A stretch of DNA of 64,000 nucleotides, taken from contig CM034415.1 in the NCBI GenBank assembly GCA_019925095.2, positions 8,217,001-8,281,000 of the forward strand. The letters are read 5' to 3'. A model generated the notes under the pieces. That model had not been told where the DNA came from, searched no databases, and saw only the letters and a list, made by a program, of their open reading frames with translations. This stretch comes from Dendrolimus kikuchii. Its lineage: Eukaryota > Arthropoda > Insecta > Lepidoptera > Lasiocampidae. This document shows, one piece after another, positions 31,693 through 43,170 of the stretch. The translations under genes and the position numbers were made by a program. Position 1 is the stretch's first letter, and every line of letters starts with the position of its first letter.

Positions 31693-32255
31693 GTGAGTGA
31701 TTTGCTGATTTTATATTTTGGCCAATAATTCATTTTAGTTTTTTTTAAATGTATGTACACCGATTACTTTGAGATTTGTGATCCGATTTACGTGATTCTT
31801 TTTTAGTTTGATGCGGAATAGTTGTCATTTGGTCCCCTAATAATTTAACATAGTTTGGCACAGTAGTTTTCATTTTATTAACATTTTTTTTCATGAAAAT
31901 TTTCCGTTCCCATTTCTTGGGACCTATATTTTTTAAGGCGCGCGGCACCTTTCGTAGGCCTACTCACAGCTAGACACTAAAAAGTAACAAATTTTTATGG
32001 TTTACTTGGCACCGACTTCAAGGTGTAGAAAATTTTATATTATTTTGTCTCTTAATTAAACTAAATAAATTCTTATTCAAAAATCTTTATTAAATTATTT
32101 TATAATTTTTAGTTTTTTTGTAGTTTTTTTTTATATATATTTACACGCCTATCGATAGTGCGTTTTAGACATGTGTGCCGCGTGTAAAAATGGTGGCGCC
32201 GCCGCGCTGGAGGTTTCCAAGTCTTTTAAGTTACAGTATTTAGATCTACTCCGTG
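31693..32255. other. Intron, unassigned
   Basis: AT-rich with a short GGCACCGACTTCAAGGTG repeat piece near 32010. No coding sequence is supported. Confidence 0.4.
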
Positions 32256-32264
32256 AAATGAAAT

Positions 32265-32510
32265 CTGCAAAAGTGGATGGATGCAGAAGTCGTGGAAGGC
32301 CACGACACACCTTCCATGATCAAATTGATCGTGTACTAGCAGAAGGTGATGTCAGGAGCCTTACAGACGAGCGTGCATGACAAGAGTTATGAATGTCAAA
32401 GAAGCAAGTGAGGTGTGTAAGAATAAGCCTAAATGGCGCTCTGTTGTTCGTGCCTACCCTGCAAGGGAACTGGCGTGGAGTTATGTATGTATGTAAATGA
32501 AATCTTTATG
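32265..32510 (+). mobile_element. RTE-type LINE 3' fragment, plus orientation
   Basis: It encodes KVDGCRSRGRPRHTFHDQID through to the ARELA end with a frameshift near 32365 and a TATG tail. Confidence 0.8.
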
Positions 32511-32639
32511 TATGTATGAAACATGGATAACAAGCTTTTACGATAGGCTGAGAACATGTTTCGCCATTTACTGGCATACAAATTTTTCTTAAAAACTGAT
32601 ATGGTTTATAAACATCATATATTTTTATTTAATAGTATA

Positions 32640-33080
32640 TACATAACTTCACGCCAGTTCCCTTGCGGGGTAGGCACGAACAACAGATCATCATTCAGGC
32701 TTATTCTTACACACCTACTTGCTTCTTTGACATTCATAACTCTTGTCATGCACGCTCGTCTGTTCTTAAGGCTCCTGACATCACCTTCTGCTAGTACACG
32801 ATCAATTTGATCATGGAAGGTGTGTCGTGGCCTTCCACGACTTCTGCATCCATCCACTTTTGCATTGTATATCTGTTTAGTCATTCTTTCATCGTGCATT
32901 CTTTCCACATGCCCGAACCACCGGAGCGTCCCTTTCCTTACCTTCACCCCGACACTCTCTTTCTTACCTCAGTATTACGAACGCGGTCCGCGAGCGTCAC
33001 TTCGCAGATTTTGCGCAGTGCTCGCATCTCGACCGCGTTTACTCTACTTTCATGCTCTCTCTTCCATACCCAACTCTCGC
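32640..33080 (-). mobile_element. RTE-type LINE 3' fragment, minus orientation
   Basis: The minus strand encodes KVRKGTLRWFGHVERMHDER and KVDGCRSRGRPRHTFHDQID, with the tail lying toward 32640. It is inverted relative to 32265-32510, about 130 bp away, so an RNA hairpin with a 230-bp stem is possible. Confidence 0.8.
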
Positions 33081-33174
33081 TTCCATTATTACAATTTGTT
33101 GCACAATTTTGTCACCTCTGTGTCAAAGTTTAATACAATTATATATTTGATGAATGACCACTTTATTAATAACT

Positions 33175-33480
33175 AGCTGATGCCCGCGATTTCGTCGGCG
33201 TGGTGCGGTTTTGTAACTATCCCACGGGAACTCTTTAATTTTTCGGGATCAAAAGTATCCTGTATGTTGACCAGGGATATAAGCTACCATCATACAAAAT
33301 TTCATTTAAATCGGTCCAGTCGTTTCGGAGATTAGCCGGTACAAACAGACAGACAAACAGAGAAATAAAAAATTGAAAAAAATACTAAATTAGTTCTATT
33401 TCACTTGTTACATCCTCCTGACTCGGTTTTTAGCATTTTTTTTCTTTGTACAGAAATTTGACCTCTACAATTTTATTATA
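33175..33480 (-). repeat. Lepidopteran repeat tail, minus orientation
   Basis: It contains GAACTCTTTAATTTTTCGGG and AAATCGGTCCAGTCGTTTCG, the inverse of 27110-27320. Confidence 0.65.
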
Positions 33481-33549
33481 TGTATAGATAATTAATTGTC
33501 GAATATATTGAATTATGAGCGCATGTTGGTAATTAAAGAAAAATACAGA

Positions 33550-33895
33550 CGGTGTGCGTCCGGGACGCCCGACAGAAGTGATAACTAATCTAAGTTGAAC
33601 TATTTAATATTGAAATTGTTTAACTTGAGAAAAGCTTAGGTTATTACTTAAATTTTATGTATATTAATATGATAATGGAATATATACATTAGAATTTTGT
33701 GTATGTACATTATTAGTATCATTATTTAATCTAATTACCGAAATACGGCTAGCGGTGTGGGTTAGGGTGAGACAGGAGCCTGCGTACCGCTGCCGTATGC
33801 GTGAGAGAAAGGGAAGCCAAACAGACTGGCGCCATAACGCGTTACGTTCCGAAGCGGTTTACCCGCCCATAAGAAGTTATCACTTCAATAAATGT
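33550..33895 (+). mobile_element. MITE-like repeat D
   Basis: CCCGACAGAAGTGATAACT at the left and CATAAGAAGTTATCACTTC at the right. It lacks about 60 bp compared with 13055-13462. Confidence 0.6.
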
Positions 33896-33940
33896 CATTT
33901 GATCTAACTAAATAATTCTGATACCCTATAAAAACATTTC

Positions 33941-34195
33941 TCAACCAGCCATCAGAATAATTTTTTTTAAGTGTTTGAGGGGTCGGTCTCTTATTGATGC
34001 AGGTATTCGATTATATACTTTTATTGGTATATTTTTGTGACTTAATGCAGTCCTACGCGTAGGAATTATTAGTCTAGCTGGGTCTGTGTTCTTGATTTTC
34101 GAATATATTTGGTCTGTATAACAGTTATGTTTGCTTGGAAAAACAGTCACAACCAAAACTCGGGCATCTAAAAGTGTGAGATGCAACCTCTGTAA
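33941..34195 (-). pseudogene. LINE C-terminal remnant
   Basis: The minus strand encodes LSHKNIPIKVYNRIPASIRD and RPLKHLKKII, the (Y/W)N.(I/L)P..(I/V)R pattern found near the C-terminus of many LINE proteins. Confidence 0.55.
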
Positions 34196-34299
34196 TTTTC
34201 AGACTGTCATGCATCTGCTCATTATCGTGATGATAAATTAACTAATGGCTTTAAAGAACTGTCGTTTTCAATTATTAAATCTATCTATCTATAATATAA

Positions 34300-34560
34300 C
34301 TAGCTGAACCCGGCCGACATTGTCCTGCCCTTAGAAATAAAAATCTAAAACCCGATTGCAGCGACATTTACCGGGACCAATAATTAATTTAAATCATTCT
34401 CGAAACCACTTTAATAAAAACAAAAAAAAAATCATCAAAATAGGTCCCACCGTTTAGGAAGACTTTAACGGTGCCACCTACTGTTAGATCGATGATCTTA
34501 AACGTCCCGGGACCCACTTGAACATACACAAAAATAATTTCACCTACATATTGGAACCCG
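34300..34560 (+). repeat. Repeat F copy
   Basis: It includes CTAGCTGAACCCGGCCGACA and TGCAGCGACATTTACCGGGA, more diverged than other copies. Confidence 0.6.
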
Positions 34561-34910
34561 ATTACAGCTAAATTAATTAATTAACATGTATTTTATCAAT
34601 AAAATAACTGCGACCGAAGCATCTGTTTCAAACGATATTCAGTTTTTTTACATCCTCTTTGACGATATTTGCAGCACGCATTCTGTCAATTCTATGTCAA
34701 GCGTCATAAGGTTACATTAAAAAAGTTTATATTGTCCAAAGCGCTAAGGTTAGATTAGAAATAATTTTATGTGGTGGTTAATTTCTAATTTTCCGCACAA
34801 TTTTTTCTTTCATAAGAACCTTCTCCTGACGATAACAAACAACAAAAAAAGAATTAGCGAAATCGGTCAAGCCGTTCACCCGTGATGGCGTGACCAAGGG
34901 AAGTAGGGAT

Positions 34911-34927
34911 TCTTTTATATATATATG

Positions 34928-34963
<36 letters not shown>

Positions 34964-34986
34964 TACATACATACATACATATATAT

Positions 34987-35036
<50 letters not shown>
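34911..35036. repeat. (TA)n/(TACA)n microsatellite
   Basis: TA runs are interrupted by TACATACATACA. Isoleucine/tyrosine frames across it are artefacts. Confidence 0.95.
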
Positions 35037-35039
<3 letters not shown>

Positions 35040-35042
35040 TAC

Positions 35043-35260
35043 TAGTAGCCCCAGTAGACGTTGTCCTGCTCTGAAAAAATAAAAATCTAGGACCCGATCC
35101 CAGCGCCATCTACCGATTCCAATTGTGGATTTAAACTATCCGGGGACCCACTCAAACACAAAAACAAAATCACCAAAATCGCTCCAGGTGATTAGGAGGA
35201 TTCTAGAACCCGATCTCAGCGCCACTTACCGGTTCTAATAGTGAATCTAAAAGAGTAATA
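35043..35260 (+). repeat. Repeat F copy
   Basis: It begins AGTAGCCCCAGTAGACGTTG and includes CCCAGCGCCATCTACCGATT and a second degenerate CAGCGCCACTTACCGGTTC. Confidence 0.65.
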
Positions 35261-35384
35261 TTTTTTTTTTGCGTTAAAAGATGATGTAGAAATTAATATT
35301 GAAAAGCTACTAAAATTATAAAAAAATATTTTTAGTTTTTGCTTATAAATATTTATATAGATAGAGTGGCGTGCCACTGGTACG

Positions 35385-35520
35385 CCATTGGAATTAACAG
35401 AATACCGAAATCATGCAAATCTATGATTGAGACGATAGTGTCTGGCGAGTTTGAGGAGTAATAGCAGAATTGGGCCTCCAGACCTCTGATCGCCTTTAGA
35501 GTCAATTAGATAATAATTAA
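35385..35520. repeat. Short repeat abutting exon 4
   Basis: GCCATTGGAATTAACAGAAT is shared with 8475-8560 beside exon M4, and CCTCTGATCGCCTTTAGAGT is shared with a piece near 31160. Confidence 0.5.
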
Positions 35521-35532
35521 ATTGGTTTGCAG

Positions 35533-35699
35533 TGGATGACCAGCCCCTCATGAAGCTGGCAAGCAAGATACCCAAGAAGGAGTCTTTGGACCTTCGAGAC
35601 CTATTGGACAACACAAAACTGGTGCTGAAGAGGAAGGCTCCTCCCACCTCCAAATCCAAGCCGGTCGTGCCAACCAAGAAACTAAAGTCCAAAAAGGAG
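35533..35699 (+). CDS. Plus-strand ZAD gene, exon 4: basic linker
   Basis: The acceptor TTGGTTTGCAG precedes 35533 and the donor GTAGGT follows 35699. The 167-nt exon enters in phase 1 and leaves in phase 0. It encodes LDDQPLMKLASKIPKKESLD, then LRDLLDNTKLVLKRKAPPTS and KSKPVVPTKKLKSKKE. It has a short leucine-rich helix followed by strongly basic lysine clusters, a probable nuclear localisation signal. It is only phase-compatible with exon 5 on its 3' side, so exons 4 and 5 behave as one phase-symmetric cassette. Confidence 0.88.
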
Positions 35700-36274
35700 G
35701 TAGGTTTACTATTTAGCGTGTATTGCGATTTTTTTCTACATATAGTCTATTTCAAACAGGATGGTATGGGTGACACCTGACGGATGACATCGATTTGGTA
35801 AGTCTAGGGATGTGACGTTTTGCATATCATGAGTTGATATTCGATGGACGTTTATTTCTGAATATTAACAATGATCGATTGCATAAAGATGTTTCTGTCT
35901 GTATAAACTATATAATATTGTAAAATAAAAAAAGAAATACTCGGAAATGATTCGATTCAAGATGGCGGCTATTTGTAGTTCCATTTCTGGCATTTCACAA
36001 ATAACTTGGTGCATCCAGTATTTCTTTCAGTCAATTAATACCTTTAGTCAGGCCTTTTTTTGGCACTTCTTTTTTGGGGGCACGCTAATTCTCGAAAGTT
36101 GTAAGTCTATATTTTTTGTTTGTAGCTCCACCCCAAAAATCTATTAAAAAAAATCCACTTTTTTAAGGTTGCCCAAATCTTTCAGTTTTTATGGCAATAT
36201 TTTCGAAATTTTCTTTTTCACTGTGTGGTCCCCGCGTGCCCACATAAAAAAAGCCCTGCCTTTAATATAATTAT

Positions 36275-36480
36275 ATAATAACAGACCATATATGTCCCAC
36301 TGTTGGGCTCAGCCCTCCCATTCATTATAGGCGGGAACGGACAGTACACCCGCCACGCTTGTCCAAGGCGGCTCGGCAGGTTTCGCACTCTGGTTATTTC
36401 GATGTGCAGGTTTCGTCACGATGTTTTCATTCACCGTCAGCACGTGATAATTGTGACATTATGTAGGGAGAAGTCCCGTA
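36275..36480 (+). repeat. Lepidopteran repeat (TCCCACTGTTGGGC...GTTTTC type)
   Basis: It begins TATATGTCCCACTGTTGGGC and ends CACGATGTTTTCATTCACCG, landmarks of a very common lepidopteran repeat known from general experience. Confidence 0.65.
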
Positions 36481-36574
36481 ACGCCGGACGACATCTAGTG
36501 TCGGAAACTCGTACTTTCGAAACGGCGTTTAGGAGTGCGGGGAGGTGTACTGATATAGGGTTACGGGACGTGGT

Positions 36575-36815
36575 AAGAGGCCTGTCGTAAGAGGCGACAA
36601 AACAACCCACAGCCAGGTAGGGCATTTCCCCGTCTGGATGGCTACCACCCCTGATATGTCTCCATAACAACTTGTGAGTTGTGTTCTGGCATCAGTGGCC
36701 AAGTTCACGTCTCCTATTAGAGAGCGGCAGTGCATTGGTAGTATCTTTATTGTTATGAATGACCATAGGCGATGGTAACCGCTTTCTGCCTGTGTGCTGA
36801 GCTCATGCAAAACCG
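36575..36815 (-). repeat. Repeat A copy, minus orientation
   Basis: It contains GCCTGTCGTAAGAGGCGACA and CCATAGGCGATGGTAACCGC. Confidence 0.75.
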
Positions 36816-37282
36816 ACGGCGGTAGAACCAAGCTATTATTGTTTAGGGCGGAAATACACTGTATACATTAGATCCAACCGAATAGTATTACTGAAAGTTT
36901 TTGTGTTCAATTGTTTTTATTGTAATTGATAATGAAAGTGCTGGTTTATTATTATTCGTAGTATGTGAAAGTTTTTGTTCATTTCCAAAATAGATTTAGT
37001 ATGGAGAACGTAATATTGACTACTCGCTTACCCCTAGTACCGGACACAAAGTTATCCCTTAACACCGGACAGTAAACAAGTTGTTTTTTCTCGTAAGCTA
37101 TTTGTATTAGAATAGCGACTAAATGATTGCGGATTTTGTCAGTAGATGGATTTTATTTTTGTTTCGATAACGTGTTCATAGTTCCAAACTTTTCGTAATG
37201 TTTGGACTTTTACCTTTCGTTTAGTAAGAAAATTATATCGACTAGTTCTTTAGATTTGTCTTTATCCCAATTAAAAAATGGC

Positions 37283-37552
37283 AGGACAATGACTTCAGAC
37301 ATATTATTGTATTATTTCCGAAAAGTCAAGCACACAAGAAGTTATTGTCGTACATGGGAATGAAGCTTTTAAAGGACGGCAGTGTCAAAATTTACTTTGC
37401 CACATATTGGTCTGGTGATTTGTCATTGAGAAATGTTAAATGATCTGGTCGTTCAGTTGTTGTCGATGAGACCCATATTAAGGCCATTATCGATTCAGAT
37501 CATCATAGTACAACACGTGATATTGCAGAGAAGCTCAATGTATTGCATACAT
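37283..37552 (+). pseudogene. Mariner transposase N-terminal remnant
   Basis: It encodes GRQCQNLLCHI and then, with a frameshift and a stop, SGRSVVVDETHIKAIIDSDH followed by TTRDIAEKLNVLHT, the mariner helix-turn-helix region. Confidence 0.7.
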
Positions 37553-37554
37553 TT

Positions 37555-37690
37555 CAATCCGTGCAGGAACGGAGAAATAATACAATTTCCTGCGGCCGGG
37601 CGGCCTGTCGTAACCCAGTAACCCATAGCCAGGCGGTAGGGTATTTGGCCGACTGGATATCTACCAGACCAGTAGTTCCTGAGATTAGCG
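37555..37690 (-). repeat. Repeat A partial copy
   Basis: CCGTGCAGGAACGGAGAAAT and GCGGCCGGGCGGCCTGTCGT mark the inverted 3' end of repeat A. Confidence 0.65.
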
Positions 37691-37837
37691 CGTTCAAGCA
37701 AACAAACAAACTCTTCAGCTTTATATATTAGTAGTATAAGATGACATCCACAATCACATAGTGGCTAACTCAATTCTTATTGTAGTAATTGTTGTACATT
37801 ATTTCAGAGAATAAAAGGATTGATAGGGGTTGAAATG

Positions 37838-38790
37838 GAAGAGACGAAAAAAAGAGGAAAATGGAATCAACAAAATTTGCATACTGCCTTAGATAAGGTT
37901 TTGTCGAAAGAACTGAGTTTGAGGGAAGCTTCATTGCGCTATAACATTCCAAAGAGCACTCTACACGATAGAACACTAGCATTGAACAGTGGACAAGAAG
38001 TGACGTTGCAACCAAAGATTGGTAGATTCACCAATACCTTCTCACCTGCTTATGAACAAGTTTTAGTGGACCGCGTAAAAGATTTGTCCAATAGACATTT
38101 GCCGCTTATGAGAAAAGAGTTTCTCAAGTTAGCTTTTGACTTGGCTGAGTCTATGAAGATCCTTCATCGTTTTAATAAAGAGAAGGGTAGTGCTGGGAAG
38201 GATTTTTATTACGATTTCATGAAGAGACATCCTGAGATTTCTTTAAAAGTACCAGAGTCGACAAGCATGTTGTGAGATATATACTTAGGGTTTAAGAAAC
38301 CACATCTAGATCTCTTTTATGAAAATCTTAAAAGACTGAGGACACAGTATAGATTTTCACCCTCCAATATTTATAATTGCGATGAGACTGGATCAGCTGC
38401 TTGTAGAAACATCAAAAAGTTCTTATTCCGGAAGTTGTTCGACAAGTAGGAAATCTCACTTGTGCTGAGAGGTGCAAAAATATAACAATCTTGTTTTGTC
38501 TGAGTGCTAGTGGCCACTTCATACCGCCGTTTTTTGTCTTTCCTAGGCAAAGTATGAATGTTATGCTCATGATGAATGCTGCAGCTGAAAGCATAGGCGT
38601 GGCCCAACCAAAAGGCTTGGATGAACTGATTTTTTTCTGCATTAGTTGAAGTTCGTGAAACACTCACACTTGGCAAAAGGCAGCCGTGTGCTACTTTTAG
38701 ATTCTAGACACTGGTGGTTATCAATTTTTGCCGAGAAAAGAACATTTATTTGATAAGGTCACCGCCTCATACTAACATGCTCGAACCGCT
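37838..38790 (+). pseudogene. Pogo/Tigger-like transposase, N-terminal and catalytic part
   Basis: An open frame to 38275 encodes RGKWNQQNLHTALDKVLSKE and LSLREASLRYNIPKSTLHDR, a pipsqueak-type helix-turn-helix, and then a CENP-B-like DNA-binding region. After a TGA, fragments of the DDE domain follow: FSPSNIYNCDETG (first catalytic aspartate), then ITILFCLSASGHFIPPFFVF. Several stops and frameshifts make it non-functional. The frame from 37820 was checked as a possible host psq-domain gene, but the downstream DDE pieces show a transposon. Confidence 0.8.
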
Positions 38791-38866
38791 AGACAGAACA
38801 AACATGAAGCTTTTAAAGATGTTTGTAACTAAAGATTAAAATTGTCTTCGGAAGATAGTTATAGGG

Positions 38867-39255
38867 GTGTTCCATTGTCTTCTACGCCAGGATGTTTTGG
38901 ACTTAGTGCAGATGCTTGTTATCTCCTTTTTGTTGTATGGTTCGGAAACCTGGTCTGTAAAGGCAATAGATAGACACAAAGTTGACACCTTAAAATGTGG
39001 TACTCTGGTGTCAGATGCTCAGAATTCCATGGAACACGTCGAAGGAATGCCTCCGTATTGGAAGAGCTCGAGTTTAGAGATCACCAAAGGTTATCAGCAG
39101 TATGCCGATGACGTATACACAAGTAATTTGACCTTATGGCCCGAAAAACCTAGACAATATTGAGAGACTTGTGGTAACTGGGAAAGTGGAAGGTAAACGA
39201 CCTCGCTGTAGATCTCCAAATAGATGGATTGACCAAATTGTTCGCAGCTGGACAT
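38867..39255 (+). pseudogene. LINE reverse transcriptase fragment inside the pogo element
   Basis: It encodes VISFLLYGSETWSVKAIDRH and later VVTGKVEGKRPRCRSPNRWI, both LINE C-terminal motifs. Frames are shifted between them. Confidence 0.7.
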
Positions 39256-39339
39256 GTCTATAAACTCGGCCGTCCTCCGCGCTCAAAAGTCATTTCGGTG
39301 GAAGAGAGCAATTATTTACTGCCATTAAAGTAACAATCC

Positions 39340-39620
39340 TAAGCAGTGAGGGAACGATTTACGAGAAGATGATATCCAAAGATGCGACTTGTGGATGGTA
39401 TTGCTGGTCTGGCTAATGAAGCGTTCACGAAAGTAGCTCAGCTGGATATTGCGTTGTCAAGGTTCAAATGCACAGGAATTCATCCTTCTGATAGACATTC
39501 ATTTTCTCTTGGATTATACTACCGAAGATATGACTTATTACAATATTTACAACAATATTCCCTTGGAAGACTCAGAAACTTTTTCAAACATAACGGGTTT
39601 GAATTAGGACGGCGGACCTA
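39340..39620 (+). pseudogene. Pogo/Tigger-like transposase, C-terminal part
   Basis: GLANEAFTKVAQLDIALSRF and KCTGIHPSDRHSF correspond to the end of pogo-type DDE transposases. It is separated from the rest by the LINE fragment. Confidence 0.65.
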
Positions 39621-39639
39621 AGTGATCAATAAGCTTTGA

Positions 39640-39990
39640 TGCAGATGTTGCTCTCAGACACTGAAGAAATTGTCATATTTACATACTAAAGCTACAGATA
39701 TAAGGAACATTACAAAAGTAGATCTGATAGTAAAAATTTAAAAACTTAAATTGAGATGGACTGGGCATATAATATGAGAAAGCATTGTAAAATCTACAAA
39801 GTTGATAATTGAGTGGATACCACGGGATGGTAAAAGAAGACGAGAGAGACAGCACAAAAGATGGGATGAAGATATTAAGGAAGTTTCAGGTCCCTTATGG
39901 TCAAGAACCGCGAGGGACAGGGACATATGGACAGAGCTGGAAAGGGGCTATGTATCAAAAAGATACACTAATCTTTAAGAATTCGTGCTT
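39640..39990 (+). pseudogene. Second LINE C-terminal fragment inside the pogo element
   Basis: Shifted frames read KLKLRWTGHI, then WIPRDGKRRRERQHKRWDED and SRTARDRDIWTELERGYVSK, the familiar LINE end. Confidence 0.7.
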
Positions 39991-40276
39991 ATTCTGACAT
40001 CATCGCCATATAAAATGCAAAAATGAAAAAAAAAACTGTACCTGGTGTGAAGGTTAAAGGAAAAAATGGAGACAAAACAGAACAACAATCCATGACTGGA
40101 TAAAAAAGAACTATTTGCGTTGTGTTCTTAGAGGACCATGACTAAGATTGGATAGTGTTCCAGGCGCCATGGGTGGGCTCATGAAGATGTGCATACTATT
40201 CCTGAATGTTTAGTAGATGCCTTTTAAAAGTATCCGGCGCTATGGGTACCAAGTTAACTTTGTTCGGTACTAGGGG

Positions 40277-40748
40277 CCAAGAGGCCTTCATCATCATCAA
40301 TCATTAAGGCAAGTGCCTTAATTGATTTTTAGTTTTCCGAAGTTAAATTTAAGTTTTTAATTACCTTTATGCAGATGTTGCAATTTTGTTAATTTATTAT
40401 GATTTTAAACTTTATTAGCATTATTAATTAGTGAATAATGTTGCATATTTCGATATACTTTTGATTTAATTTTCTGAAAACCAAGTGCCCGCCACTACGG
40501 AACTTCTTGCTAGATTAGTTCCACTCTGACACAGACTAAATTAGGATACGCTTATAGAAGTATAGGTGGGCGAATCTCCTAAGCTTATGATTGTTCACAA
40601 TCTTTTTCTCAAAACTCGTGCTAGATTATTCATTTTGGGCTACAATGCCATGGTTTATTTTTTTAAATTTATTTATCACAACAACAAAGAAATGTTTTTC
40701 AATTGATCGATTTATACATAGTATTGGCAACCTCTGCGGTTTTCATTA
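40277..40748. other. Intronic stretch without a recognised feature
   Basis: AT-rich sequence between the pogo element and solo LTR 3. No exon or element is recognised. Confidence 0.4.
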
Positions 40749-40752
40749 ATAC

Positions 40753-41205
40753 TGTTACGAGTTGCAGGACTCGAGTTAAAATGCCGTTAGAATTTATTGG
40801 AACTATAAACGCGTATAACACAGGTACAAATATAACTGAACACAACCAGTGCAAACGTAATGCACGATTCAATAACACGCGCAAAGTCCGTCACTAAATA
40901 GATTACCGAATGTACACAAGTCTTGCCTCGCGGCTGGTTATCGCTCGACTGGCGATCTCTCCATTGGACCATTGCTTTATATTGCAACGATACAATATGT
41001 CTACCCGACCGCGTGGACCGAATTTCTTAGAATCAGTTCGACACACCTGGCTAATGACTGCTATAGAAGATTACAATACACAATGGGCTGTTTTCTAATC
41101 ACAAATTTTAAACACAAAGTAAACAAAAGAAAGGAAAGGTAAATAAAGTGTGCTTTTATGGTATGCAGGTGTGAATCCACTTTTGTCGGCGTGTAGGTCG
41201 TAACA
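40753..41205 (+). mobile_element. Solo LTR 3
   Basis: A 453-bp element from TGTTACGAGT to GGTCGTAACA with ATAC on each side (749-752 of the 40-kb block, and 41206-41209). Closest to solo LTR 4. Confidence 0.82.
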
Positions 41206-41404
41206 ATACTATGGTTTCATTATGCACTTGATGACCCGTGTAAATAATAGTTGTTTGTTTTTTCTCAAAATCAACCAATTCTTGTTTTTTCTTTTTAATT
41301 TTTCAAAACCATACAAATATCGCCTCATTTGAGGTGATACATTGTACTGGCTCAGTACAAAATGTCATGTTACTCTTACAAACTCATCTTAAAATCATAT
41401 CCTA

Positions 41405-41690
41405 CCCGACTCTACAGACGGCCCACCCGATGCAAAGCGGCTAGTATTGCCTATGGACATTTGTAACACCAAGGGTGCTACCAATCTGCTGACGCTTTCT
41501 AAATGGAGACTGGAACCTGGCCACTAATGTCGGAACACAACTCAAGGTTGTTATGACGACATACTCTAGTGGTAGCTAGGTGGTAGCCATCCAGACGGGC
41601 GAATACCCTACCACCTGGCTGTGGATTGTTTTGTCGCCTCTTACGACAGGCCTCAACACAGGTAATTTTGTATTTCTTCTCCTTTCCGGA
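41405..41690 (+). repeat. Repeat A copy, diverged
   Basis: ACGGCCCACCCGATGCAAAG through CGCCTCTTACGACAGGCCTC. It is one of the more diverged copies. Confidence 0.7.
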
Positions 41691-41799
41691 TAAAAGTCCT
41701 GGTTGTGCAGTAACTGCAATAGTTATGATTACGGCTCGCTGTTGCGTACGCGGCTTTAGGTTGGCCATCTGCCTGTTTGCTAGCGTCGTAATAGAAAAA

Positions 41800-42420
41800 A
41801 AAAAGTGCTTGTCGGGACGCCCGACAGAAGTGATAACTTAAACTAAATCTAAGTTGAACTATTTAATGTTGAAATTGTTTAACTTGAGTAAAGCTTAGGT
41901 TATTATTTACATTTTATGTATATTAATACTAACTGTGCCCGTGACGTCGTCCGCGTGGAATTTGTTTTCAAAACCCCCCGATTTTGAAACATTCCTCATT
42001 GGTGCTCCGCTCCTATTGATCTTAGCGTGATGATATATAGCCTATAGCCTTCCTCGATAAATGGGCTATCTAACACTGAAAGAATTTTTCAAATCAGACC
42101 AGTAGTTCCTGAGATTAGCGCATTCAATCAATCAAACAAACAAACAAACTCTTCAGCTTTATATATTAGTATAAGATGACAATGTAAGGAAAGGTTATTT
42201 ATTAATAAAATCTTTTTTATTGATTATAAAATATATTTTATTCTTAGTAACAATTATTGAATACGTAAATTAGCAGAAATACGGGTAGCGCTGTGGGTTA
42301 GAGCGAGGGAGGAGAAGCCTGCCTTCCGCTGCCGTATGCGTGAGAGAAAGGGAAACCAACAGACTGGCGTCGTAACGCGTTACGTAACGAAGCGGCTTAC
42401 CCTCCCCTAAGAAGTTATCG
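41800..42420 (+). mobile_element. MITE-like repeat D interrupted by another repeat
   Basis: The left part is at 41800-41935 and the right part at 42180-42420, with the ends seen at 13055-13462. The insert at 41936-42180 contains GTGACGTCGTCCGCGTGGAA and ends in ATATATTAGTATAAGATGA. The repeat ends about 30 bp before exon 5. Confidence 0.65.
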
Positions 42421-42450
42421 AAAAACATTAATTTACTTAAATGTTTCTAG

Positions 42451-42523
42451 GTGAAACCGGCTCCGAGTAAAGCCAAGGCCGTGGCCAAGCCGGCCCCGAA
42501 ACCGGTCGAGAAGAAGAAGAAAG
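42451..42523 (+). CDS. Plus-strand ZAD gene, exon 5: lysine/proline linker
   Basis: The acceptor ATGTTTCTAG precedes 42451 and the donor GTAGGC follows 42523. The 73-nt exon enters in phase 0 and leaves in phase 1, the phase used by all four zinc-finger exons. It encodes VKPAPSKAKAVAKPAPKPVE and then KKKK, a low-complexity basic hinge. The GC-rich coding stretch stands out from its AT-rich flanks. It has no start codon and is too short for ordinary ORF detection. Its support comes from both splice sites, the phase match on both sides and the composition. Confidence 0.82.
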
Positions 42524-42754
42524 GTAGGCTATCGATTTTCAGATATTATCCTCGTAATGTTGCGTTGCTGTGAAAATATATCGGAATATTATTTTGACAC
42601 TTTGTGAAATATATCCTGTAGCGATTTTGATGGGAGAAGAAATGACATTCGTCCAGTAGAAAACGTAACTCGCACCACACTGCGATCATATTTGGCGCCA
42701 CCAGTGTATTCCTATTTTTAAACACAATCTCAACAAACAAATCCGCGTATCGGC

Positions 42755-42950
42755 TTATCTCACTGCAACGCAGAGGCTCCGGGTTCGATTCCCGGTATGA
42801 TAAATTTCGGAAACAAATTTTCTTCGTTATTTACCATAGTCTGGGTGTCTGGGATCGGCCCCAGAATTGTCTCGTTGTATATCAGCAATAACACAAGCGT
42901 AACTTGCTTAATTTAGAGATACACAATGTGTGTAATTGAAACATACAATC
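42755..42950 (+). mobile_element. tRNA-derived SINE, 5'-truncated
   Basis: CTCACTGCAACGCAGAGGCT, the B box GGGTTCGATTCC and CTGGGATCGGCCCCAGAATT. It ends near AACTTGCTTAATTT. Confidence 0.7.
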
Positions 42951-43019
42951 AATTTATTATTATTTAATTTATTCCTATATCTATACTTTTACTTTTTTTA
43001 CTTTATAATATTACTACGT

Positions 43020-43170
43020 AAGTCCCGGCAGACATCCTGCCCCAAAAAATTAAAAATCTAGGACCCAATCCTAGCGCCACCTACCGGTTTCAATTGTGAA
43101 TATAAACTATCCGGAGACGCACAAAAAATTTCATCAAAATCGGTAAAGTCGTTCTCAAGTTATGCTCGTA
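43020..43170 (+). repeat. Repeat F copy
   Basis: AAGTCCCGGCAGACATCCTG and CTAGCGCCACCTACCGGTTT mark this family. Confidence 0.6.

Larger units (their letters stand above)
37031..40276 (+). mobile_element. Pogo/Tigger-like DNA transposon, heavily nested
   Basis: The left end CCCCTAGTACCGGACACAAA is matched, inverted, by the right end CTTTGTTCGGTACTAGGGG. TA precedes the left end, but no clear TA follows the right. Between the ends lie pieces of the transposase, a mariner remnant, a repeat A copy and two LINE fragments. It lies in the intron between exons 4 and 5. Confidence 0.7.

Noticed and set aside
37820..38275. A host psq-domain gene
   Set aside because: The same stretch is followed by DDE transposase pieces and lies between inverted ends, so it is a transposon remnant.
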